Source: Rhizobiaceae bacterium (GTDB lineage Bacteria > Pseudomonadota > Alphaproteobacteria > Rhizobiales > Rhizobiaceae). From it: a stretch of DNA of 37,671 bases. The DNA lies in assembly GCA_019635715.1 (NCBI GenBank), contig JAHBYY010000046.1:1-37671 (forward strand). The letters run 5' to 3'. Position 1 is the stretch's first letter, and each line of letters starts with the position of its first letter. This document shows positions 8,601 to 16,600 of the stretch, piece after piece. The translations under genes were made by a program, and so were the position numbers. The notes beneath the pieces were generated by a model. The model had not been told where the DNA came from. It saw nothing but the letters and a program-made list of their open reading frames with translations, and ran no database searches.

Positions 8601-11393
8601 TGCGACGTCGTCGAGGCGCGCGCCCTTCGCAGCGACCGAGGCAAGCCGCGCCGCGAGGTCGAGCGTCGGACGGGCGGTCGTACCCGAGGCCTTCAGACGT
8701 GCCTGGCCGATCCCGATGGCCACGGCGCTGTCCGCGCCGCCGAGGGACAGGGGCGCCGCGGCCTGCCCCGGCGCAAGGTCCAGCGTCAGGTCGAGCGCAT
8801 CGGCGGGACCGACCTTTCCCGAAGCGCTGGCGCTCAACGCGGCGGTCGAAACCGTCGCCCGATCGACCGAAATCACTCCACCCTTGGCGATCGTCGCCGC
8901 CAGGTCGTAGCTGGCGCCTCCGGCGACCAGCGACTTCAGATCCGCCGGGAGGAAGCGGTCGACCAGGGCGTCTCCCGCCGCCGTGATCACGCTGCCCGTC
9001 TCCGTCAGGCGGTGCGTGGCGGTGAAGGTCGTCAGCGGCGAGCCCTCCATCGACAGGGCGCCCCGTCCGGTGATCTCGGCCGGCGACCCGTCGAGGTCGA
9101 CGTCGATCGTCAGCGGAGGCTGACCCGCAACGAGGTCGGCAATGGTCGCGCCGACCTTGCCGGTGATGTCGGGTTCGCCGAGATAGGACTTGACCAGCGC
9201 ATCGATGCTGACGTCTGTCGCAACGAGATTGTCGCGCGCGATCGAGCTGGAGGTCAGGTTCAGATCGACTTGCGGAACACCATCCACCTTCGCGAAGGTG
9301 GCGGTGCCCTGCGCCGCGCCCTGGACAGCCTGGCCGGCGAGGGCGGCGAGCTGGCCCAGTTCCGGCAGGTCGAACCGCAGGGTTCCGTCGGGCAGGAAGG
9401 CATCGTCCAGCGACAGGGTGCCGGTGATCTTGTTCGCACCCAGCGCGAAGTCGAGATCGCGCAGCAGCTTCTGGCCGCCGGACGTCACCAGCGTTGCCTT
9501 GGCGTCGAGCCCCTGCCCCTCGAAACTGCCCTTGATGGCAGCCACGACGTCCGGGCTGGCGCTGTCGGCCTTGCCGTTCACGGTGACGCTGAGACCGTCG
9601 ATCGCCCGGCCGCCAAAGCCGATGCGGTCGCTGGTCAGCGTCGCCGAGACTTCCGGTCCGACGAACGAACCCTTCGCCGTCGCCGACAGCTTGACGCCGC
9701 CGCTGCCGCCCGGCACCGCCGGTGCGATGTCCGCGAGCTCGCCGTCGACCCGGGCGTCGATCTGTCCGCCGGAGAGCTTGGCCGAGCCCGTCGCGGAAAG
9801 TCCGCCGGAGACGACCGTCAGCGCCGTCGCCGACACATTGCCTTCGCTGTCACGCTGCAGGTTGGTGGCCAGCGACACGATTTCGCCGAGCAGCGGCCGT
9901 GCCGCCTCGGGCAGGGCCGCGGACTGGACGCCGGCCTTCAGGTCGAGGGTGATGGACCCGTCCGCCAGCGACACCTTGCCGCCGAAGCTGCCGTCGATCG
10001 CGTCGCTGCGCAGCGTGCCGCTGGAGACGGTCAGCGTATCCGGTTCGAGCGTACCTTCCAGCCCGGCCCTGATCTCGCCCGCCACCAGAGGGTCGACGGT
10101 CGGGTTGTCGATCACCAGCGACCGAGCGGTGGCTCCGCCCTTGAACGGGCCGATCCTCTGCCGCAGATCGAACCCGTCGGAATGCAGTGTCAGTCCGAGC
10201 CCCGTCAGTTTCACGTCGTTCGTCGCGACCGAGGGCAGGTCGGCGGCGATGTCGAGGCCCGGCTCGCGACCGTCGCCGAGCGCGCGGATCGTCGCCGAGC
10301 GGATCGTGATGTCGATGGGACTTTCCTCGGTGCCGAAGGACAGCGGCAGCCCGCCCTCGCCCGCCGTGACCTCCAGCGAGAAGTCCGTCGCGCCTTCCGG
10401 GTCGAACTGCCCGGCCGCGCTGGCCGTCAGCGCCGATCCGAAGACATCGGCACGCTTGACCAGAAAGCCACCCGACCTTGTCGCCGTCCCGGCGATGTCG
10501 AACCGCGTGGTGCCCTGCAGCAGATGCTTGAAGCGATCGGGCACGAAGCTCGCGAAATCGCCGTCGCCCCGCGCCTCGACCTCGCTGCCGGCCTCGGTCA
10601 GGCGGTGGCGCGCGTCGACGCTGGCGATCAGGGCACCGTCGACGGCGAACGTACCGGTACCGCGCCAGTTGGCAGCCGGGCCGGAGCCCGAGACGATGAT
10701 GTCGACGGCCGGCTTGCCCGGCAGGCGCAACAGGTTCGCCAGGATGCCGCCCGACGGTTCCGACGCCTTCAGGTCGATCTCGAGCCTGTTCGCCGAAGGG
10801 GCGAACGCGATCGCCGCCAGCACCGACCCCGCCACGCCGTCGCTGCGCATCACCGAAAGGTCGGCGTCGACCGACAGCGGCTCGCCGGCGACGACGGCCT
10901 TGCCGGTCGCCGAAACGCCGGCGACCTGTCCGCCGGTCACCGCCTGGCCGAGCGCGATGTCGGGCAGGTCGATCGCCTGGACGATGACGTCGACGGGCAG
11001 CGAGAACGGCGCGTCCTGCGGAACCTCGTCCTTGCCGGGTTCCGGCAGCCGGGCCACTTCGATTCGGGTCGCGGCCACGCGCTGCGCCTCGAAGACGAAG
11101 CCGAGAAGCTTGCGCGGCGACCAGTCGACCGCAATCTCCTGCGCCGCCAGCCACGGCCCTTTCGTATCCTCCAGCACCACGCGGCTGATGCGAAGATTGC
11201 CGGACCAGATGCCGCTGATTCCCGAGACCGTCACCTTGCTGTCGGCCGTCGAGGCCATCCGCGAGATCACCCCGGCAAGGTTGTCGCGGCCCTTCTGGGT
11301 CAGCGTGAATACGCCGATCGCGCCGGCGGCGAAGGCCAGCACGACGAGCACGAGAACAACGAGCGTGCGCAGAATCCTGCGGATGACTGCCAT
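5631..11393 (-). CDS. tamB: Translocation and assembly module protein TamB (DUF490), with internal tandem duplication
   Basis: TamB is anchored in the inner membrane and spans the periplasm as a long beta-rich groove. With TamA it takes part in outer-membrane protein insertion and, in current models, lipid transport to the outer membrane. This copy has 1920 aa (E. coli TamB has about 1260). It begins with basic residues and one hydrophobic anchor (about 9-32), continues as a long array of short amphipathic beta strands, and ends with the conserved TamB domain (SSQASDATVTVIVSGPASNP, then FGRAMSNLSAVQLAQLADA) and a final FFEREY. Residues about 231-761 and 762-1290 are tandem copies, for example RPLLGEIV near 500 and RPVLGEIV near 1031. 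The ATG at 11393 is preferred over a GTG at 11396 because GAGGGG lies just upstream. It follows tamA by 15 nt. The identification is secure. Confidence 0.95.
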   Translation of the reverse strand: MAVIRRILRTLVVLVLVVLAFAAGAIGVFTLTQKGRDNLAGVISRMASTADSKVTVSGISGIWSGNLRISRVVLEDTKGPWLAAQEIAVDWSPRKLLGFVFEAQRVAATRIEVARLPEPGKDEVPQDAPFSLPVDVIVQAIDLPDIALGQAVTGGQVAGVSATGKAVVAGEPLSVDADLSVMRSDGVAGSVLAAIAFAPSANRLEIDLKASEPSGGILANLLRLPGKPAVDIIVSGSGPAANWRGTGTFAVDGALIASVDARHRLTEAGSEVEARGDGDFASFVPDRFKHLLQGTTRFDIAGTATRSGGFLVKRADVFGSALTASAAGQFDPEGATDFSLEVTAGEGGLPLSFGTEESPIDITIRSATIRALGDGREPGLDIAADLPSVATNDVKLTGLGLTLHSDGFDLRQRIGPFKGGATARSLVIDNPTVDPLVAGEIRAGLEGTLEPDTLTVSSGTLRSDAIDGSFGGKVSLADGSITLDLKAGVQSAALPEAARPLLGEIVSLATNLQRDSEGNVSATALTVVSGGLSATGSAKLSGGQIDARVDGELADIAPAVPGGSGGVKLSATAKGSFVGPEVSATLTSDRIGFGGRAIDGLSVTVNGKADSASPDVVAAIKGSFEGQGLDAKATLVTSGGQKLLRDLDFALGANKITGTLSLDDAFLPDGTLRFDLPELGQLAALAGQAVQGAAQGTATFAKVDGVPQVDLNLTSSSIARDNLVATDVSIDALVKSYLGEPDITGKVGATIADLVAGQPPLTIDVDLDGSPAEITGRGALSMEGSPLTTFTATHRLTETGSVITAAGDALVDRFLPADLKSLVAGGASYDLAATIAKGGVISVDRATVSTAALSASASGKVGPADALDLTLDLAPGQAAAPLSLGGADSAVAIGIGQARLKASGTTARPTLDLAARLASVAAKGARLDDVAINVRADGFDPATRSGPVEGTARIASVTLDNATVAPLVAGEVSAAFSAALTPETITIHSGSITSDALNGQFDGSVSLADGAVAFNLRSNVASSALPAAARPVLGEIVQLAAAISRDAQGAIAARSISVTSGPLQATGAASLSGETLDAEIKGTLGDIAPLAGQAKGAIGFSATAKGALSAPDLDVTVSSDRLLVADHAIENLLFNATAKADLRNPAAKVTLKGIVGGEALDGRAVLATSDGSSAVRDLTLSLGRNRVAGALSLDPDFVPEGTIELTLPDIGPLAALALEKIDGSLNGRIVFERNQGAPRIAVKATSKSIVRGDLSVSDVAIDATVSNYLSAPGVAGTVSARQLKSGTTVVSGVNVDLARDGTWTKFAGGATVSGIPLKAAGRVEATGGVTTIELASAQAVVEGITTRLSRATTVRIVNGSTTLDRLTLALGSGTATISGTAGSSLDLNVALAGLPASLANRFAAGLDASGPISGTVKVSGAAANPTIGYQLDWTGARTSQTRSAGIGALTIRSSGSYAGSRLSFEATAAGGGLSFSGGGTVGTAGVPQLDLKFNGTVPLGILSAQLAAQGISVSGTAGIDVAVRGPAAAPAITGSVRASGARLVYVDAGLALNDITADISLGSDRATINRLTGTLSSGGTVSGSGTVGMASGSGFPADIAIRVADGRYTDGRVVTTTVSADLAIKGPLAIAPALTGTVNLARTVIAIPERLPASLTALDVKHKDAPEAVRRQAELLRPASGGGSTGGGMTLDVTVNAPQRIFVQGRGLDAELGGSLRLFGPVSSPQATGGFQLRRGRLSLLGRRLTFSEGSITFNGSLVPDLNFQASSQASDATVTVIVSGPASNPKFSFTSNPSLPEDEVLAQLIFGRAMSNLSAVQLAQLADAAAQLAGGGGSTSLLTSLREKLGVDNIDVTTGESGGAAVTVGKYLNDRTYLSIESGDKAGSSKASIDLDVGRGIKLRGSAADDGEAKGGIFFEREY
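7527..10706 (-). repeat. Two tandem protein-level repeats of about 531 residues within tamB
   Basis: The DNA of about 9114-10706 and 7527-9113 encodes two consecutive copies of the same segment. Landmarks keep an offset of about 531 residues: RHRLTEAGS and THRLTETGS; DPLVAGEI and APLVAGEV; SLADGSITLDL and SLADGAVAFNL; SATAKGSFVGPEV and SATAKGALSAPDL; LSLDDAFLPDGT and LSLDPDFVPEGT. Divergence is substantial, so the duplication is old. Boundaries are approximate. Confidence 0.85.
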
Positions 11394-11408
11394 CACCCCT
11401 CGACCGGT

Positions 11409-13340
11409 TTAGAATGCCTGGCCGATGCCGGCATAGATGCCGAAATCGGGATCGCCCGGTCCCTTGTTCAACGGGATCGCGCCGTCGATTCGCAAAGGAC
11501 CGAAGGGCGTTAGATACCGCAGACCAATGCCGGCACCAGCCTTGATCTGGGAGAAATCCGGATATTCCGTGGCGGAAACCGTTCCGACGTCGACGAACGG
11601 CACGATGCCGATCGTATCGGTCAGCGAATAGCGCATCTCGACGGACGCCTCGACATAGGAAAGTCCGCCCGTCGGCGTGCCGTCGGCCAGACGCGGGCCG
11701 ATGCCCTGATAGGCATAGCCGCGCACCGATCCGCCGCCACCCGAATAGAAGCGGCGATCGGCGGGAATGTCGTCCAGCGAGGCGCCGACGATCGAGCCCG
11801 CCGCCAATCGCCCGGCCAGGACGAACCGTCCGGCGGAATCGAGCGACTGGTAGACCGATCCCTCGCCGCGGATCTTGACGAAGGCGTTGGTGTTCAGCGT
11901 GTCGTAGGCCGGCTCGACGAAGGCGAGCAGGCGGAAGCCCTTGGTCGGATTGAGCTTGTTGTCGCGCTTGTCGAACACATATTGCAGCGGCGTCGAGACG
12001 ATCAGGAACTGCTTGTTCCTGAAGAACGCGTCGGTGATCCGCGAATAGTCGACCGAAAGCTCCGCCGAAACGCTCTGCGCCGGCGTCAGATCATAGGCGA
12101 ACCCGGCATTGGCCTTGGTCGAGAAGCGGTCATAGGCGTCCGGATGCTCATAGACGACCTTCAGCCCGGTATAGAATTTCGAGGCCGGTCCGATGACGCC
12201 CGGCTTCTCGAACATGATGCCGGCATTGTAGTTCAGCTTTGAGACGCCGGACCGATCGCCGATGCCGCTGATCGAGCCCTCTATGCGCAGCTTCTCGGCC
12301 TGGCCGAACAGGTTGCGGTGGCCCCAATAGCCCTCCAGGCCGATGCCCTCGGTATTCGAATAGGTGGCGCCGACGCCGTAGTAGCGCAGCTTGCGCTCGG
12401 TGACGTTGACGTTCATCGGGATGCGGCCGTTGGCATCCAGGACTTCCGCGGGCGCGACGGCGACATTGTTGAAGACGCCGAGGCCGAGCAGCCTTTCGCG
12501 CGCTGCGTCGACCTCGGCGGGCGAGTAGGTCTTCCCCTCGACGAGGCCGGCCATATAGGCGGTGAAGTCGCGATCCACCGTCTCCGTGCCGGACACGGAG
12601 GTGGTGCCGTAGCCGGCGACCGGACCGGCGGCGACATCGATGCCGACGTCGAGTTCGGTCGTGTCGTGATCGGCGACGACATCCCTTCCGGTCACCTTGG
12701 CCAGCGGCCTTCCGTCGTCCTGCAGGCGCCTGACGATGTCGCGCTCCGCTTTCAGGATGCGCAGCGATCCCGCGTCGCCCCCCTGCTCCAGGCCGAACTC
12801 CGTCGGAGACAGTCCGGCGGCGTCGCCCTTCAATTCCACCTGGCCGAGCTTGAACAGCGGCCCCGCATTGACGTTGATGGAGACCGGAATCGGCTCTCCG
12901 CCGAACTGTGCGTCGGGCGGCAGCTCGTCGATCGACCTCCCCTCGATGCGGATGTCGACGACGCCCTCGTAGCGTGCCTTCTCGTAGAGTATGGCGACGA
13001 GGCGCTCCCGGTCGCTGCGCGCCCGCGACAGCAGGCCGAGCGACCCCGAGACCGGGCGCTTCACCTCGGTGACCAGTTGCGAGGCGCCGTTCAGCGCCGC
13101 CAGCATGTCCGCGTCCGCTTCGGGCGCTTCCAGCGTCACGCTGTAGGTCAGCGGATCGACGATCCCGGCATCGTCGGCGTCATCGCCCCCGAACAATTTG
13201 AAGCCGAATATCTCGAAGGCCGAGGCGCTCGGCAGGCTGGCACCCAGCGCCAGCGCACACACGCCGCCACCGATCACGACACGCATCAGCGGCCGCCACA
13301 GGCGGAAGGTCGGCCGGGATTGCGCACCGAAAGTCATCAT
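11409..13340 (-). CDS. tamA: Outer-membrane translocation and assembly module protein TamA (Omp85/BamA superfamily)
   Basis: TamA is an outer-membrane beta-barrel that partners TamB in envelope assembly. It has 643 aa. A long N-region leads to a hydrophobic signal (about 20-41, SASA then FEIFG). POTRA-type domains occupy about 65-300; one contains SINVNAGPLFKLGQVELKG. The C-terminal half is the Bac_surface_Ag barrel: YNAGIMFEKPGV, the lid motif YSGGGGSVRGYAYQGIG and AGAGIGLRYLTPFGPLRIDGA. The protein ends GIYAGIGQAF, with the terminal phenylalanine that serves as the BAM recognition signal. Two adjacent ATGs (13340, 13337) are possible starts, with GGAG rather far upstream (13 nt), so the start is less certain than the identity. 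It is first in the tamA-tamB pair and divergent from the macroglobulin gene. Confidence 0.94.
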   Translation of the reverse strand: MMTFGAQSRPTFRLWRPLMRVVIGGGVCALALGASLPSASAFEIFGFKLFGGDDADDAGIVDPLTYSVTLEAPEADADMLAALNGASQLVTEVKRPVSGSLGLLSRARSDRERLVAILYEKARYEGVVDIRIEGRSIDELPPDAQFGGEPIPVSINVNAGPLFKLGQVELKGDAAGLSPTEFGLEQGGDAGSLRILKAERDIVRRLQDDGRPLAKVTGRDVVADHDTTELDVGIDVAAGPVAGYGTTSVSGTETVDRDFTAYMAGLVEGKTYSPAEVDAARERLLGLGVFNNVAVAPAEVLDANGRIPMNVNVTERKLRYYGVGATYSNTEGIGLEGYWGHRNLFGQAEKLRIEGSISGIGDRSGVSKLNYNAGIMFEKPGVIGPASKFYTGLKVVYEHPDAYDRFSTKANAGFAYDLTPAQSVSAELSVDYSRITDAFFRNKQFLIVSTPLQYVFDKRDNKLNPTKGFRLLAFVEPAYDTLNTNAFVKIRGEGSVYQSLDSAGRFVLAGRLAAGSIVGASLDDIPADRRFYSGGGGSVRGYAYQGIGPRLADGTPTGGLSYVEASVEMRYSLTDTIGIVPFVDVGTVSATEYPDFSQIKAGAGIGLRYLTPFGPLRIDGAIPLNKGPGDPDFGIYAGIGQAF

Positions 13341-13600
13341 TAAAGCAAGCTTACTCCGAGTCCCGATTTTCTTTGGTCCATATGAACCGTTCGTAAAGGA
13401 GCCACAATCCGTGTGTCAGAAGTTGTTGCGTATCTGATGACCGGCGAGATGCAAGTCTCTAACGTAGCGGCGCAGTAGCATGGTTGGGCACGCCGTCCAA
13501 CCTCGCCGATCATCATGAACGTCCGTCACGCCGGCGGTTGACAGCCGGAGGAAAAGGTTGCCCGAATTGCCGGGAACCGTCGGAAGCTGGGGGGATCGAC
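13341..13600. other. Divergent intergenic region between tamA and the macroglobulin gene
   Basis: 260 nt without a supportable gene; it must hold promoters for both directions. On the minus strand TTGTGG followed 17-19 nt later by CATATGGA is a weak tamA promoter candidate. On the plus strand a perfect TTGACA occurs near 13538 inside CCGGCGGTTGACAGCCGG, a short inverted repeat, but no convincing -10 follows. The frame of the macroglobulin stays open upstream to 13484, but no ribosome binding site supports an earlier start. Confidence 0.4.
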
Positions 13601-16600
13601 ATGCGCGGACTGAAACTTCTTGCGACCCTGCTTCTCCTCGTTCCGCTGTGGGGCGGTGCGGCCCTGGCCGCCGAAGGACGGGCAGTCGATACGATCAAGG
13701 ACAAGGATTATTTCGGCTTCGACCTGCGCTCCACGCAGAACGTCACCCTCGACCAGTGCAAGTCGACATGCCTCGGCGACAGCCAGTGCCGGGCCTTCAC
13801 CTACAACACCAAGGCGAAATGGTGCTTCCTGAAGTCCGACTTCGCCACGCTCAAGCCGTTCGTCGGCGCCGTCGCCGGCAAGGTCGTGACCATCAATGGC
13901 GAGCCCGACATCGGGGCCCCGCCGGAAATCGCCTTCTTTCCGAGCTGGATGGCGGATGAGGCGCGGCAGTACCGCGACCGCGTCGCCGGCGAAGCGGTTT
14001 CGGCGACGGAGGGACTTGTCGGGCTGACCGAAGCCGCCGAGCAGGCCATGCTGGTCGGCGACGGCGCGGCCGCGGCGCAGAACTACCGCAAGGCGATCGC
14101 CATCGCGCCGCAGGACGGCAAGCTCTGGCTGGCGCTGGCGCGCGCCAGTTTCGCCGCGAACAGCTCGGACGGCAGCGATGCCGCGGATCTGGCGAGGGAC
14201 GGAACCTCGGCTGCCTGGAACGCCTATCAATATCTGCGCACCACGGCCGGACGCGCCGACGCGCTGGCGGCCATCGCGGTCGGCCTCGACCGGCGCGACA
14301 TGTTCCGCCCCGCCCTGCAGGCCTACGAGGCGAGCCTCGCGCTGGTCAATTCGGCCGGCGTCCGCGCCGACTACGAAGATCTGAAGGCGCGCAAGGGCTT
14401 CCGCGTCGTCGAGCATACGATCGATGCCGACACCGCTTCGCCGCGCGTCTGCGCACAGTTCTCCGAGGACCTGGTCAAGGCCGGCGTCGACTATTCGACC
14501 TTCGTGACCGTCGACGATTCGGCGCCGAAGGCGGTGGAAGCCAAGGAGCGCCAGATCTGCGTCGAGGGCCTGGAGCACGGCCAGCACTATCGCGTGGCCT
14601 TCCGCCCCGGCCTGCCGGCGGCGATCGGCGAAGTCCTCGCCGCGCCCGTCGTGCTCACCGTCTACGTCCAGGACCGTTCGGCCTCGGTCCGCTTCACCGG
14701 CGACAGCTTCGTCCTGCCGTCGACCGGCCGGCGCGGCATCCCGCTGGTCTCGGTCAACATGCCGGCCGCCGACCTCAAGCTCTACCGCATCGGCGATCGC
14801 TCGCTGGCGCAGCTCCTCTCCGGCTATCAGTTCCTGCGTCAGCTCGACAGCTACGACATCGAGAGCATCGCCGGCCAGATGGGCGCGCCCGTCTGGGAGG
14901 GCAAGCTCGACATCTCGACCGAGCTCAACAAGGAAATCACCACCAGCTTCCCGGTCGACGAGGCGCTGCCCGACCGCAAGCCCGGCGTCTACGTCTTGAC
15001 GGCACAGCCCGAGAACGACAGCAGCGATTCCTGGTCGTCGAAGGCGACGCAGTGGTTCGTCGTCTCCGACATCGGCCTGTCGACCTACACCGGCCAGGAT
15101 GGACTGACGGTCTTCGCCCGCTCGCTCGGTTCCGCCAAGCCGATCGCCGATGTCGAACTGACGCTGCTGGCCAAGAACAACGAGATCCTCGGCACTGCGA
15201 GGACCGACGCGCAGGGCCGCGCCAGCTTCACGCCCGGCCTGGTGCGCGGCGAAGGCGGAATGGTTCCGGCGGTCTTGACCGCCAGTTCGCAGGCCAGGGA
15301 TTTCGTGTTCCTCGACATGACCCGCGCCGGCTTCGACCTGTCGGACCGCGGCGTCACCGGTCGTGCGGCGGCCGGCGCGCTCGACGTCTATGCCTGGACC
15401 GAGCGCGGCATCTATCGCGTCGGCGAGACGGTTCACGTCGCGGCGCTGGCACGCGACGATTCCGCCAATGCCGTGGAGAAGCTTCCGCTGACCTTCGTCT
15501 TCGCCCGACCGGACGGCGTCGAGGACCGGCGCGAGGTCAGCGACGGCGCGGCGGCGGGCGGCTACGCCGTCGACCTCGCCATCGCACCGAACGCCATGCG
15601 CGGCACATGGACCGTATCGATCCACACCGATCCCAAGCAGCCGGCCGTCGCCAGCCAGACCTTCCTGGTCGAGGACTTCGTGCCGGATCGCATCGAGTTC
15701 ACGCTGGCCAGCGACAAGCCGGAAATCGGCATCGGCGACCCGGCCGAGATCACCGTCGACGGCCGCTTCCTGTACGGCGCGCCGGCCGCCGGCCTGGAGC
15801 TGGAGGGCGAGGCGACGGTCTCGACGACGCGCACCGACAAGGATTTCCCCGGCTATCAGTTCGGCCTGGCCGACGAGCAGGAAGGCGACGCGACCCGCAT
15901 CCCGCTGACCGACCTGCCGCTGGTCGGCGAGGACGGCAAGGCGACCTTCCCGGTCGCCGTCGACGCGCTCCCCTCGACCACGCGCCTGCTGACCGCCAAC
16001 GTCGCGGTGCGGATGCGCGAAAGCGGCGGGCGTGCCGTCGAGGAACGCCTCGACCTGACCGTCAAGCCGCAGGCCGATGTTATCGGCATCCGCCCCGACT
16101 TCGCGGGCGGAGAGGTTCCGCAGGGCGGCGTCGCCAGGTTCACGGCGATCGTCGTCGACCCGTCGGGCGCGCGCAAGCCGCTCGCCGGCGCGCTCTGGTC
16201 GCTCGTCAAGGTCGAGCGCAACTATCAATGGTATCGCAACGGCAACTCCTGGAACTACGAGCCGATCACCCTGACCAAGGCGGTCGCCAGCGGCACGGTC
16301 GACATCGCCGTCGACGGCTCGGCCAGCATCTCGTCGCCGGTCGACTGGGGCCGCTACCGCCTCGAAATCGAAACCCAGGATCCGGACGGCCCGGCGACCA
16401 GCGTCGAGTTCGATGCGGGCTGGTACGTCGCGGCGACCTCGACGGAGACGCCGGACGGCCTCGAAGTCGCGCTCGACAAGGAGAGCTATGCGCCCGGCGA
16501 GACCGCCAGGCTGCAGGTGTCGCCGCGCTTCGCCGGTGAACTGCTGGTGACGGTCGGCGCCGACAGCCTGCTCGCAACCTACACGGCGAGCGTGCCGGCG

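Noticed and set aside
5931-11513. Plus-strand open frame of 1860 codons opposite tamB
   Set aside because: Antisense shadow in GC-rich DNA. Composition is rich in Arg, Asp, Gly and His with no domain, no ribosome binding site, and the minus strand encodes a complete TamB.
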